From Pseudomonadota bacterium (lineage in GTDB: Bacteria; Pseudomonadota; Alphaproteobacteria; Sphingomonadales; Sphingomonadaceae), in the NCBI GenBank assembly GCA_023418595.1, contig JAEZZI010000030.1, positions 62,001 to 126,000 of the forward strand: a DNA stretch of 64,000 bases. The letters run 5' to 3'. The position numbers were made by a program, and so were the translations under genes. Shown here one piece after another: positions 42,676 through 51,526 of the stretch (the first letter of the stretch is position 1; each line of letters starts with the position of its first letter). The notes under the pieces are model-generated. The model made no database searches. It had not been told where the DNA came from and was given only the letters and a program-made list of their open reading frames with translations.

Positions 42676-42714
42676 CTTAGATCATCGCGTTGCCCATAAG
42701 TTCCACGTCTGTTC
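42672..42714 (+). promoter_or_regulatory. lexA promoter with SOS box
   Basis: TTGACT (42672-42677) and CATAAG (42695-42700) are 17 bases apart. Overlapping the end of the -10 and the start site is GTTC-CACGTCT-GTTC (42700-42714), an exact match to the alphaproteobacterial LexA box GTTC-N7-GTTC. LexA would therefore repress its own gene. Confidence 0.88.
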
Positions 42715-42732
42715 CGACGGAGGGCTTTGGGC

Positions 42733-43395
42733 ATGCTGACCCGCAAGCAACACGAACTCATCTGCTTCATTTCCGACCGATTGAACGAAACCGGCGTGTC
42801 GCCCTCGTTCGAGGAGATGAAGGAGGCGCTCGACCTCAAATCCAAGTCCGGTGTCCACCGCCTGATCTCCGCGCTTGAGGAACGCAAGTTCCTGCGCCGC
42901 CTGCCCAACCGCGCCCGCGCGCTTGAGGTGTTGCGGATGCCCGAACGTGCCGAGGCAAAGAAAAGTCCCAAGGAACGCACCGCCGTTGCCCGCACCGTGC
43001 CGACCCCCGCCAACGACGTGATCGAGGTGCCGCTGCACGGCCGCATCGCCGCCGGCGTCCCGATCGAGGCGCTGGAGGGCTCGCAGATGCTCCCCGTCCC
43101 CGCCGCGCTGCTCGGCTCGGGCGATCATTACGCGCTCGAAGTCGCAGGCGATTCGATGGTCGAGGCCGGGATTCTCGACGGCGACTATGCGCTCATCCGC
43201 AAGGCGGAAACCGCACGCGACGGCGACATTATCGTCGCGCTGATCGACGAGAATGAAGCGACCCTCAAATATTTCCGCCGCGAAGGCGCGATGGTCCGCC
43301 TCGACCCCGCCAACCGCAGTTATGACCCCCAACGCTACCGCCCCGATCAGGTGCGGGTACAGGGCAAACTCGCGGGGCTGCTGCGGCGCTACTGA
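42733..43395 (+). CDS. lexA: SOS repressor LexA
   Basis: LexA represses DNA-damage genes and cleaves itself when RecA is activated. It has 220 residues. The winged helix-turn-helix covers about 1-65 (MLTRKQHELICFI, SPSFEEMKEALDLKSKSGVHRL). The self-cleavage site is Ala107-Gly108 (RIAAGVPIEA). The catalytic dyad is Ser141 (AGDSMVEAGILDGD) and Lys179 (EATLKYFRRE). The start is the ATG at 42733; a start 6 bases earlier is possible. The upstream region has a matching SOS box. Confidence 0.96.
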   Translation: MLTRKQHELICFISDRLNETGVSPSFEEMKEALDLKSKSGVHRLISALEERKFLRRLPNRARALEVLRMPERAEAKKSPKERTAVARTVPTPANDVIEVPLHGRIAAGVPIEALEGSQMLPVPAALLGSGDHYALEVAGDSMVEAGILDGDYALIRKAETARDGDIIVALIDENEATLKYFRREGAMVRLDPANRSYDPQRYRPDQVRVQGKLAGLLRRY

Positions 43396-43470
43396 GCGCC
43401 GAAGCGTCGACGACCGGTGGCAGATAAGAGCCTTCGACAAGAGCGAAGCTGGCTCGCCTTATCCCGCTTC

Positions 43471-43541
43471 GTCATTGCGAGCGTAGCGAAGCAATCCAGC
43501 ATTGGCGCGCGTCACCGGATTGCTTCGCTACGTTCGCAATG
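43471..43541. repeat. Family C palindromic element downstream of lexA
   Basis: GTCATTGCGAGCGTAGCGAA and TTCGCTACGTTCGCAATG are inverted arms, with inner GCAATCC/GGATTGC. The element is 71 bases. It lies in the gap between the convergent lexA and comEC genes. Confidence 0.8.
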
Positions 43542-43721
43542 TCGACTGGTGGCGCGGGTCGATGGCGTGGCACCCGATCCGTAACCGATCTTTCATTTCC
43601 CTTGCCAACTTCGCTCGTGTGCCACACGCAAGATCGGACGGGTTCATCGCAGACGCCTTGAAGTATCCCCAGGCGATTTGCGGAAAGGCACGTTCCCTTT
43701 CAGCGACAGTCTGAGCGTCCG
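43542..43721. other. Remainder of the lexA-comEC gap, no gene recognised
   Basis: The gap between lexA and comEC is 326 bases. Apart from the family C element, I see nothing in it that I can support: a short frame exists (70 codons from 43502), but it begins inside the repeat and resembles no known protein. A short imperfect palindrome lies just after lexA (about 43424-43465). Confidence 0.5.
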
Positions 43722-45938
43722 TTACTCTGAACCGCCGTTATCCGAAGTTCGATCGTCGCCTCGTGGCTGAGAGTCCGCGGACCGCCGCCGCTCCCGCCAC
43801 GGCGGGGCGACCTTTAGCGGATTTAGCCACGGATGATCCGTCCCCCGCCGCACCGTCGTCACCCGAGGTCCGGCAAAGCTGATCGCGACCCCGCCGGTCT
43901 CGCGCAGCGTCCAGCGATCGAGTTTCAGCCAGCGGGGATTGCACGTCCTCGGCAAGCGTCGCTCGCTCACCACGATGTCTGCTTCGCGGCACACCCGCGC
44001 CATGTCGGCGATGTCGAGGTGATAGCTGCTGCGCGTCGCCGCGATCCGCCACACCCGGTCGCCGCGCCGGTGATCGGCGATACAGATATCGGGCGAACAC
44101 GCAGCCCCCGGCAAGGTCGACAGCGCGCCCAACTCCCCGTCCCACCCCGCATTCTCGCCCAGCGTCGACCGAACATAATCGCCCGCCCGGTCGCGCAGCG
44201 TCGCCATTCCGCCGTCGCGCGACCGCAGCGCCAGATGCCGCCCGTCACCGGTCACCAACAGGTCCGGCTCGGGCGTCGCCAGCGTCCAGATCGCACCCGC
44301 CAGCACCGGCACCACGCCCCATTTGCGGTGCGCGCCTTTCCACAACGCGATCCACAATCCGCCCGCGACCATGATCGCATAGGCCTCGGCGGGCATGCCG
44401 GGGATCAGCGCGATCGACCCCGGCGTATTGGCGGTGGTGTGCGCGATCCAGATCAGGAAATCGAGGTTGATACCGACCAGCCACCACAAAGGCGCGCCCA
44501 GCCCCGCCACGTCCAGCAGCAACGCCAGCGCCTCCAGCGGCATGATGACGAAGGTCGTCAGCGGGATCGCCACCAGATTGGCGATCACCCCGTAAATCCC
44601 GGCCTTGTGGAAATGATACATCGCGATCGGCGTCAGCACGATTTCCACCGCCAGGCTGGTCAGGAACAACGCCAGCAGCCCGCGCCCGATCTTTCGTACC
44701 CAGCCCTCGTCGCGCCGCATCACCAGCGCGCGCATCCGGGGATGTTCGTTCAATGCGATGATCGCGGTAACGGCGGCAAAGCTCATCTGGAAACTGGGAC
44801 CCAGCAGGCTTTCGGGCCACATCAGCAGCACGACGAACGCGCCGGTCGCGACCAGGCGGAGCGTCAACGCCTCGCGCCCGATGACGAACGCGGTCAGCAC
44901 CAGCAACGCGGCGATGCACGACCGCACCGTCGGCACTTCCGCCCCCGTCAGCCAGGTATAGCTGACCGCCGCCACCGCCCCCGCGCCCGCCGCCAGCACC
45001 GGCAAGCGAATGCGGAGCGCCAGCGCCGGAGCCAGCGCCAGCAACTTCAGCATCACAACCATCGCCGCGCCGACCACCGCCGTCACGTGCAGCCCGCTGA
45101 TCGACAACAGATGCGCGAGGCCGGAACGCCGCATCGCCTCGGCATCCTCCTCGCTGATCGCTCCGCGGTCGCCGGTCGCCAGCGTCGCAGCGATCGCGCC
45201 TGCCGATCCGCCCACCTGGTCGCGGACATGCGCTGACAGCCGCGCGCGCAGTGTTCCGCCCGGCTGGCCAGCGGGCACCACCACCGCGATCTCGCCGAAT
45301 GCGCGCCCCGTCGCACCCAGCCCGTCGAACCACGCCACCCGCTCGAAATCATAAGAGCCGGGGACGGCAGGCGGCGCGGGCGCCATCAACCGCGCGCGCA
45401 ACCGCAGCACCGCGCCGCTGGCAATGCCGTCGACCATCGCAGCATCGGCGACATTGACGCGCACCAGCGGCGGCAGATCGGGGGCGTCGATCGGCGCGAT
45501 CCTCAGCCGGACCATCGCCCTCGCGGGCAATGCCTCCACCCGTTCGACCGTGCCCGTAAAACTCGCCACGACGGGCCGCGCCAGCACCGGTTCGGCGACC
45601 CGTTCGGCACGAAACCAGATCAGCGCGCACCCGAACGCCAGCGCCAATGCGCCGACGCCCAGCGCCCGCATCGCGCGCCCGCCGCGCGGCAGCATCAGCG
45701 CCCCCACACCCAGCGCACATCCGGTCAGGATCAGCGCGCTCCACGCCGCGGCGTGCGGCAATGCGAACCACAGGACAACGCCGGTGCCGATCATCACCGG
45801 CAGCCACAGGATCAACTGGTCCCGCTCAACCTCCAGCCAGCGTTCGACGCGTGCGTTCAGACGCTCGGCCCGCCCCCGCAACCCGATTTGAAGCCCCCGT
45901 TGCCCCGTGCTAGGGGCCTGACCGGCAGTTCTTGCCAT
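43722..45938 (-). CDS. comEC: ComEC/Rec2 family competence protein
   Basis: ComEC forms the inner-membrane channel for DNA uptake in transformable bacteria. It has 738 residues. It has the N-terminal DUF4131-type domain with an OB-like part (about 95-200), then the competence domain with about ten helices and the motif GLAHLLSISGLHVTAVVGAAMV. A C-terminal region (about 600-700) sits at the usual metallo-beta-lactamase-like position, but I cannot find the HxHxDH metal motif, so it is probably degenerate. The start is the ATG at 45936-45938, only 28 bases from the divergent gltX start. Whether the organism is naturally competent cannot be told. Confidence 0.9.
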   Translation of the reverse strand: MARTAGQAPSTGQRGLQIGLRGRAERLNARVERWLEVERDQLILWLPVMIGTGVVLWFALPHAAAWSALILTGCALGVGALMLPRGGRAMRALGVGALALAFGCALIWFRAERVAEPVLARPVVASFTGTVERVEALPARAMVRLRIAPIDAPDLPPLVRVNVADAAMVDGIASGAVLRLRARLMAPAPPAVPGSYDFERVAWFDGLGATGRAFGEIAVVVPAGQPGGTLRARLSAHVRDQVGGSAGAIAATLATGDRGAISEEDAEAMRRSGLAHLLSISGLHVTAVVGAAMVVMLKLLALAPALALRIRLPVLAAGAGAVAAVSYTWLTGAEVPTVRSCIAALLVLTAFVIGREALTLRLVATGAFVVLLMWPESLLGPSFQMSFAAVTAIIALNEHPRMRALVMRRDEGWVRKIGRGLLALFLTSLAVEIVLTPIAMYHFHKAGIYGVIANLVAIPLTTFVIMPLEALALLLDVAGLGAPLWWLVGINLDFLIWIAHTTANTPGSIALIPGMPAEAYAIMVAGGLWIALWKGAHRKWGVVPVLAGAIWTLATPEPDLLVTGDGRHLALRSRDGGMATLRDRAGDYVRSTLGENAGWDGELGALSTLPGAACSPDICIADHRRGDRVWRIAATRSSYHLDIADMARVCREADIVVSERRLPRTCNPRWLKLDRWTLRETGGVAISFAGPRVTTVRRGTDHPWLNPLKVAPPWRERRRSADSQPRGDDRTSDNGGSE

Positions 45939-45966
45939 CAATTGCAAATCCTGGGAGCAAAGCCGC

Positions 45967-47397
45967 TTGGGCGCAACCGATACCGCCACCGACACCGCCA
46001 CCAATTCTGGCGTCGTCACCCGTTTCGCGCCCTCGCCGACCGGTTTCCTGCACATTGGCGGCGCCCGCACCGCGCTGTTCAACTGGCTCTACGCGCGCCA
46101 TCACGGCGGCAAGTTCCTGCTCAGGATCGAGGATACCGACCGCGCCCGGTCGACCCAGCCCGCCATCGACGCGATCCTCGACGGGATGCGCTGGCTCGGC
46201 CTCGACTGGGACGATGACGCGGTGTTCCAGTTCGCGCGCGCCGATCGCCATGCCGAGGTCGCGGCGGAACTGCTGGCGCGCGGCCATGCCTATCGCTGCT
46301 ATCTGACCTCCGAAGAACTCGCCGACATGCGCGCCAAGGCCCAGGCCGAAAAGCGCCCCTTCCGTGTCGAAAGCCCGTGGCGCGACGCCGACCCCGCGAC
46401 CGCGCCCGATTTGCCGAGCGTCGTCCGCCTGAAAGCGGACCGCGACGGCGCGACCACCATCGCCGACCGGGTGCAAGGCGACGTCACCGTCCAGAATGCC
46501 GAGATCGACGATTTCGTGCTGCTGCGGTCGGACGGCACCCCGACCTATATGCTCGCGGTGGTGGTCGACGATCACGACATGGGCGTGACGCACATCATCC
46601 GCGGCGACGATCATCTGAACAACGCCTTCCGCCAGCTTGGCATCATCCGTGCGATGGGCTGGCCGGTCCCCACCTATGCCCATGTCCCCCTGATTCACGG
46701 CAGCGACGGCGCGAAATTGTCGAAGCGCCACGGCGCGCTGGGGGTCGAAGCGTATCGCGACGACATGGGCGTGCTGCCCGACGCGTTGAACAACTATCTG
46801 TTGCGGCTGGGCTGGGGGCATGGCGACGAGGAATTCATCCCCCGCGACCGCGCCGTCGGACTGTTCGACCTGTCGGGCGTCGGAAAATCACCAAGCCGGT
46901 TCGATCTGAAGAAGCTCGAAAACCTGAATGGCCATTATATCCGCGAAACCGACGACGCGCATCTCGCCGCGCTCGTCGCCGCCCGGCTCGATTTCGAACC
47001 GAGCGAATCGCAGATGGATTTGCTGCGTCGCGCCATGCCCGAGCTGAAACCGCGCGCCGCCAATCTGAACGATCTGGCCGACGGGTCGCGCTTTCTTTTT
47101 CGCGCTCGCCCGCTTGAAATGGACGGCGACGCGGCAAAACTAATGGAGGGGGCCGCCCCCACCCTGCTCGCTGCGCTGCACAGCAAACTTGACGCGCTGG
47201 ACAGGTGGGATACGGAGGCACTCGAAACGGCGGTACGCGAGGTCGCGGAGCGCGAGGCGGTCAAATTGGGGGCAGTGGCTCAGCCGCTGCGCGCTGCACT
47301 GACCGGTCGCAAGACCTCACCCGGCATTTTCGACGTTCTGGTCGTTTTGGGCCGCGACGAAAGCCTGGGGCGCATCGCCGACCAGATGGCCGCCTGA
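45967..47397 (+). CDS. gltX: Glutamyl-tRNA synthetase (TTG start)
   Basis: The enzyme charges tRNA-Glu (and possibly tRNA-Gln, if GatCAB is present). It has 476 residues. The class I signature HIGH is read as FLHIGGARTALFNWL, and KMSKS as AKLSKRHGALG. The start must be TTG at 45967: there is no ATG or GTG in frame before VVTRFAPSPTG, and GGGAG lies upstream. The first 14 residues are a Thr/Ala/Asp repeat (TDTATDTAT). It is divergent from comEC. gltA follows after 44 bases. Confidence 0.95.
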   Translation: MGATDTATDTATNSGVVTRFAPSPTGFLHIGGARTALFNWLYARHHGGKFLLRIEDTDRARSTQPAIDAILDGMRWLGLDWDDDAVFQFARADRHAEVAAELLARGHAYRCYLTSEELADMRAKAQAEKRPFRVESPWRDADPATAPDLPSVVRLKADRDGATTIADRVQGDVTVQNAEIDDFVLLRSDGTPTYMLAVVVDDHDMGVTHIIRGDDHLNNAFRQLGIIRAMGWPVPTYAHVPLIHGSDGAKLSKRHGALGVEAYRDDMGVLPDALNNYLLRLGWGHGDEEFIPRDRAVGLFDLSGVGKSPSRFDLKKLENLNGHYIRETDDAHLAALVAARLDFEPSESQMDLLRRAMPELKPRAANLNDLADGSRFLFRARPLEMDGDAAKLMEGAAPTLLAALHSKLDALDRWDTEALETAVREVAEREAVKLGAVAQPLRAALTGRKTSPGIFDVLVVLGRDESLGRIADQMAA

Positions 47398-47441
47398 ACC
47401 GGCGGCCGGACGAACGAAACAGGGAAAAGGAACACCGCCGC

Positions 47442-48725
47442 ATGACCGACAGCGCGAAGCTAACCGCCGCGGGTAAGGATTTCGATTATCCGGTGCTCCA
47501 CGGCACCGTCGGCCCCGAAGTGATCGACATCCGCAAGATGTACGGCCAGACGGGGATGTTCACCTATGACCCCGGCTTCACCTCGACGGCTTCGTGCGAA
47601 TCCGGCCTGACCTATATCGACGGCGACCAGGGCATCCTGCTCCATCGCGGCTATCCGATCGACCAGTTGGCCGAACAGTCGAGCTTCATGGAAGTCGCCT
47701 ATCTACTGCTCAACCACGAGCTGCCATCGGGCGAGGAACTGGACAAGTTCAACAACACCATCACCCGTCACACGATGCTGCACGAACAGCTCGCGCAATT
47801 CTATCGCGGGTTCCGCCGCGACGCCCATCCGATGGCGATCATGTGCGGGGTAGTCGGCGCGCTCAGCGCCTTTTATCACGATTCGACCGACATTTCGGAC
47901 CCGCACCAGCGGATGGTCGCGAGCCACCGGCTGATCGCCAAGATGCCGACGATCGCGGCGATGGCGTACAAATATTCGGTCGGCCAGCCCTTCCTCTATC
48001 CCGACAATTCGCTGTCCTATACCGGCAACTTCCTGCGCATGACCTTCGGCGTTCCGGCTGAGGAATATGAAGTCGATCCGGTGATCGAATCGGCGATGGA
48101 CAAGATCTTCATCCTCCACGCCGACCACGAACAGAATGCATCGACCTCTACCGTACGGCTTGCAGGGTCTTCGGGTGCCAATCCGTTCGCTTGCATCGCG
48201 GCGGGCATCGCCTGTCTGTGGGGTCCGGCGCATGGCGGCGCCAATGAGGCCGCGCTCAACATGCTGCGCGAGATCGGCACGCCCGACAAGATTCCGGAAT
48301 ATATCGCCCGCGCCAAGAACAAGGACGATCCGTTCCGCCTGATGGGCTTCGGCCACCGCGTGTACAAGAATTTCGATCCGCGCGCGAAGGTGCTGTCGAA
48401 GGCGGCGACCGAAGTGCTCGACAAACTGGGCATCAGCGATCCGGTGCTCGACACCGCGCGCGAGCTGGAACGCATCGCGCTCGAAGACGATTATTTCGTC
48501 GAGAAGAAGCTCTATCCCAACGTCGATTTCTATTCGGGCGTGATCCTGTCGGCAATCGGTTTCCCGACCAGCATGTTTACCGCATTGTTCGCACTTGCCC
48601 GCACCGTCGGCTGGGTGGCACAATGGAACGAGATGATCAGCGATCCCGCCCAGAAGATCGGCCGCCCGCGCCAGCTCTATACCGGCCCAACGCAGCGCGA
48701 TTACGTGCCGGTGGACCAGCGCTGA
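47442..48725 (+). CDS. gltA: Citrate synthase
   Basis: The enzyme condenses oxaloacetate and acetyl-CoA to start the TCA cycle. It has 427 residues, the size of the hexameric, NADH-sensitive Gram-negative type. Active-site regions are ILHADHEQNASTSTVRLAGSSGANPFA, GPAHGGANEAAL, LMGFGHRVYKNFDPRAKVL and PNVDFYSGVI. The start is the ATG at 47442 with GGGAAAAGGAA upstream; the frame is open earlier but inside gltX. The stop shares one base with the next ATG (TGATG). Confidence 0.96.
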   Translation: MTDSAKLTAAGKDFDYPVLHGTVGPEVIDIRKMYGQTGMFTYDPGFTSTASCESGLTYIDGDQGILLHRGYPIDQLAEQSSFMEVAYLLLNHELPSGEELDKFNNTITRHTMLHEQLAQFYRGFRRDAHPMAIMCGVVGALSAFYHDSTDISDPHQRMVASHRLIAKMPTIAAMAYKYSVGQPFLYPDNSLSYTGNFLRMTFGVPAEEYEVDPVIESAMDKIFILHADHEQNASTSTVRLAGSSGANPFACIAAGIACLWGPAHGGANEAALNMLREIGTPDKIPEYIARAKNKDDPFRLMGFGHRVYKNFDPRAKVLSKAATEVLDKLGISDPVLDTARELERIALEDDYFVEKKLYPNVDFYSGVILSAIGFPTSMFTALFALARTVGWVAQWNEMISDPAQKIGRPRQLYTGPTQRDYVPVDQR

Positions 48726-48928
48726 TGCGTGGGATCAGACCAGTTCTGGTCTGGATCGGCATCGCGCTGTTCGCGGTCGGCAGCTTCTTCATGCTCCAGG
48801 GGCTGGGGATCATTCCCTGGCCCGCCGACAGCTTCATGGTCGGCGATCAGGTCTGGGTGATGAACGGCGCGCTGCTCGGCGTCGGCGGGCTGGTGCTGAT
48901 CCTGATCGCGCGACGATTGAGGGGTTGA
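48725..48928 (+). CDS. Small membrane protein (67 aa) coupled to gltA
   Basis: Two membrane segments (VLVWIGIALFAVGSFFML and MNGALLGVGGLVLILIA) are joined by a loop with GIIPWPADSFMVGDQVW. The tail is basic (RRLRG). The ATG overlaps the gltA stop, so it is probably co-translated. I know no family for it. Confidence 0.72.
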   Translation: MRGIRPVLVWIGIALFAVGSFFMLQGLGIIPWPADSFMVGDQVWVMNGALLGVGGLVLILIARRLRG

Positions 48929-48963
48929 GCGCTACCCCGCGCCCCGTCGTTTCTTCCCCGCCC

Positions 48964-49038
48964 CGTTCGTTTCGAGCGAAGTCGAGAAACGCTGGCCAGC
49001 GCCTGGGGCGCGTTTCTCGACTTCGCTCGAAACGAATG
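48964..49038. repeat. Family B palindromic element
   Basis: CGTTCGTTTCGAGCGAAGTC and GACTTCGCTCGAAACGAATG form nearly perfect inverted ends around GAGAAACGC...GCGTTTCTC. It lies between the convergent small membrane gene and the kinase-like gene, where it may act as a two-way terminator. Confidence 0.82.
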
Positions 49039-49052
49039 GATAGTTGGGGTGG

Positions 49053-50396
49053 TTATTTCACGGGCAAGGTGAACGTGAACCGCGCCCCCTCGCCCGGCAT
49101 CGACTTCACCGAAATATCCCCGCCCATCGCCCGCGCGAGGCGCCGCGAGATATAGAGACCCAACCCGCTGCCGCCCGGCTCGCTCGGGTCCACCCGCGCG
49201 AATTTTTCGAAAATCCGCGCCTGATCTTCCGGCGCTATCCCCTTGCCGCTGTCGGCGACCGACACGCAGACGAAATCTCCGTCGCGTTCGCCGGTCAGCA
49301 CCACTGCCGACCCTTCGGGAGAATAGCGCACCGCATTGCCGATCAGGTTGACCATCACCTGCAATGCGCGACGGAACTCGCCGCTCGCGGGCAGCGCGTC
49401 GCCCAGCCCGCTGCGGTCGATCGTCACCTTCGCCTCCGCCGCGCGGACCGACAGCAATCCGCCCGCACGCGCCGCAACATCGGCCAGGTCGATCTCCTCG
49501 CGCCGCGCTTCGAAATCGGGGCGCTCGATCGCCTGGAGGTCGACCAGATCATCGACCAGCCCCAGCAGATGCCGCCCCGCCGCCGCGATGTCGCTCGCAT
49601 AATCGGCATATTGTTCGGCCAGCGGCCCTTCGATCCGTTCGGCGATGCTGTCGGCATTGGCAACGATCCGCCCCAGCGGCAGGCGCAACGCCTTGTCCAG
49701 CCGTGCGCCGAAAATATCGCCGAAACCGCCTGCCGGTGGTTCGATCGGCGTCTCCGCCCGATCGTCGCGCGCCGCCCCCAGAAACCCCGCAAAGCGCCCG
49801 CCCGCATCGACGATCGGGCTGCCCGAGAGCATCACGCGCTGCCCGCCGGGGCGCACCGTCGCCGCCTGTCCCTCGAACCGCGATTGGCTGGCGAGCGCCT
49901 CCAGCATCGGCACGTCGCCCGCGTCATTCTCGGCCAGCGCGAACAACCGGGTGACCGGCGCGCCGATCAGCGCAGCGGCATCCATCCCCTCGACCGGCGA
50001 GACGAAGCGCAGGCGCAGTTGCGCATCGACTTCCCACAACCAGTCGGCATCGGCGCGCACGAAATCCGCATCGCGCCGCGCACGCGTCACCAGCGCATCG
50101 CCGGTTGCGTGCAGCCGCCATCCGGCGACGCTCAGGCGAACCCCGTCGCCTTCGGGCTCGGCGCGCACCAGCAATTCGGCATCCTCGTCGCCGTCGCCGA
50201 CCGTCACCCGCCGCGCGATGGCTATCCCCAGCCGGTGGGTCAGCCGCACGATCGCGGCAATCGCGGGGACCGCAAAGGGCGCCCCCGGCGCGCCCCCCGC
50301 CTCCGCATTCAGCGCGGCCAGCCGGTCGTCGGCGTCGATCAGATGCCCATCGGCGTCGAACCGCGCTGTCGATATCGGAACGGCGTTCGCGCTCAT
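49053..50396 (-). CDS. Histidine-kinase-like protein with Lys in place of the phosphoacceptor His
   Basis: The 447-residue protein looks cytoplasmic, with no membrane segment. It has a weak PAS-like domain at about 115-210 (FVRADADWLWEVDAQLRLRF), then a HisKA-like dimerisation helix pair at about 228-292. A complete HATPase_c domain follows: the N-box NLIGNAVRYSPEG (about 350-362), G1 DSGKGI (about 382-387), an F-box EKFARVD and G2 GSGLGLYISRRL (about 409-420). In the H-box position SHELRTPL is replaced by DKALRLPL, so residue 235 is Lys where His should be. Autophosphorylation by the usual route is therefore unlikely; it may act as an ATP-binding pseudokinase. The ATG overlaps the DUF2336-like gene stop by 4 bases. 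Confidence 0.85.
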   Translation of the reverse strand: MSANAVPISTARFDADGHLIDADDRLAALNAEAGGAPGAPFAVPAIAAIVRLTHRLGIAIARRVTVGDGDEDAELLVRAEPEGDGVRLSVAGWRLHATGDALVTRARRDADFVRADADWLWEVDAQLRLRFVSPVEGMDAAALIGAPVTRLFALAENDAGDVPMLEALASQSRFEGQAATVRPGGQRVMLSGSPIVDAGGRFAGFLGAARDDRAETPIEPPAGGFGDIFGARLDKALRLPLGRIVANADSIAERIEGPLAEQYADYASDIAAAGRHLLGLVDDLVDLQAIERPDFEARREEIDLADVAARAGGLLSVRAAEAKVTIDRSGLGDALPASGEFRRALQVMVNLIGNAVRYSPEGSAVVLTGERDGDFVCVSVADSGKGIAPEDQARIFEKFARVDPSEPGGSGLGLYISRRLARAMGGDISVKSMPGEGARFTFTLPVK

Positions 50397-51490
50397 GCGA
50401 TGCCCCGCTGGCGGAGCAGATGGATGGCATCGCGATACGCATGCGGCAGTCGAAGCTCGGCGATCGCTGCCGCCGCGTCCGCCTGGCTCACCGCCATCAG
50501 CGTATCGATCTGGTCGGCAAAACCCTCGACCGACCGCCGCGCATCGGCTTCGCACAGCAGCCAACCGATCCGCGCGATGGTCGGCTTGTCGAAATCAAGC
50601 GCCCTCAGCACCAGCCACAACCGCTCGCCCTCGGGATCGAGCACTGCCTCGCGCACCGCCGAATAATCGGTGCCCAGCGCGCGCGCGATCAGCGCCGTCG
50701 CCAGCGAAAGCCGCCGGTCCCCCAGCGCCTCGACCACCAGCAATGGCAATTCCTCGGCATCGGGCGCTAGCGCCTTGGCCAGCCGCATCGCGGTCGCCTC
50801 CAGCGGATGCACCTCGCCGATCGAGCCCACGACCTGAGCCGCGGCATGTGCCAGCGCCGCGTCGCTCATCGCGTCCTGCGGCAAGGCTCCGCGCAGGATC
50901 GCCACCATCGGCCAGGCGAGATGCGCCCTCAGCGCCGAGGGCAAATCGCCGGTCGAGGGTTCCCCGTCGATTTCCGCCCGCCGCGCCGCATCGGCCGCCA
51001 GAAGGGCATGGGCTGCGCCCGACACCTTGGCATCGCGTGACGCCGTCAACCGCAGCACCAGTCCCCCCGCGCCTTCGTCCCCGACCAGATCGATCGGCAG
51101 CCGTTCGGCGAGCAGCGCTTCTCCGACGCGCCCCAGCACTTCTTCGATCAGCGCGGTTTCGGACAGGATACCGCCATCGGCCAGCTTCGCCGTCATATCA
51201 ACCGACAGCGCGGCCAGCGCCGCGCCCGCGTCATGCGCGCCATGTTCATCCAGCCAGGTCGCGGCGCGCGCCCGGATCATCCGCTCGAGCGCGCCGACGA
51301 TCGCGTCCAAGCACGCTCCCGCCGCAGTGCGCGTGCGTTCGTCGAGCCGCGCTTCGCTGTCGGACAACAGGTCGCGCACCTCCGCCGCCCGCCGCCGCCG
51401 CGCACGCGACGATGCGCTCGCGGCGCGCGCGAAGATCGGGTTGGCGAACGGATCGTCACCGCTCGTCCGCTGGGCCGTTGGACCGGACAT
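50393..51490 (-). CDS. DUF2336-like alpha-helical protein
   Basis: The 365-residue product is nearly all alpha-helical and rich in Ala, Leu and Arg/Asp pairs, without membrane segments or signal peptide. The central region (GEVHPLEATAMRLAKALAPDAEELPLLVVEALGDRRLSLATALIAR, quoted in parts) looks like HEAT-type helical repeats, and the length and composition fit the alphaproteobacterial DUF2336 family. Function unknown. Its stop overlaps the kinase-like gene by 4 bases, which suggests the two proteins work together, perhaps as a signalling partner pair. The family name is from recognition only. Confidence 0.6.
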   Translation of the reverse strand: MSGPTAQRTSGDDPFANPIFARAASASSRARRRRAAEVRDLLSDSEARLDERTRTAAGACLDAIVGALERMIRARAATWLDEHGAHDAGAALAALSVDMTAKLADGGILSETALIEEVLGRVGEALLAERLPIDLVGDEGAGGLVLRLTASRDAKVSGAAHALLAADAARRAEIDGEPSTGDLPSALRAHLAWPMVAILRGALPQDAMSDAALAHAAAQVVGSIGEVHPLEATAMRLAKALAPDAEELPLLVVEALGDRRLSLATALIARALGTDYSAVREAVLDPEGERLWLVLRALDFDKPTIARIGWLLCEADARRSVEGFADQIDTLMAVSQADAAAAIAELRLPHAYRDAIHLLRQRGIA

Positions 51491-51526
51491 GGCCCGGTTC
51501 CTAGCGCCGATAGCGTTAAAACCTTG

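Noticed and set aside
43502..43714. 70-codon plus-strand frame in the lexA-comEC gap
   Set aside because: It starts inside a family C repeat (the GLLRYVRN part is translated repeat) and shows no family resemblance or ribosome site.
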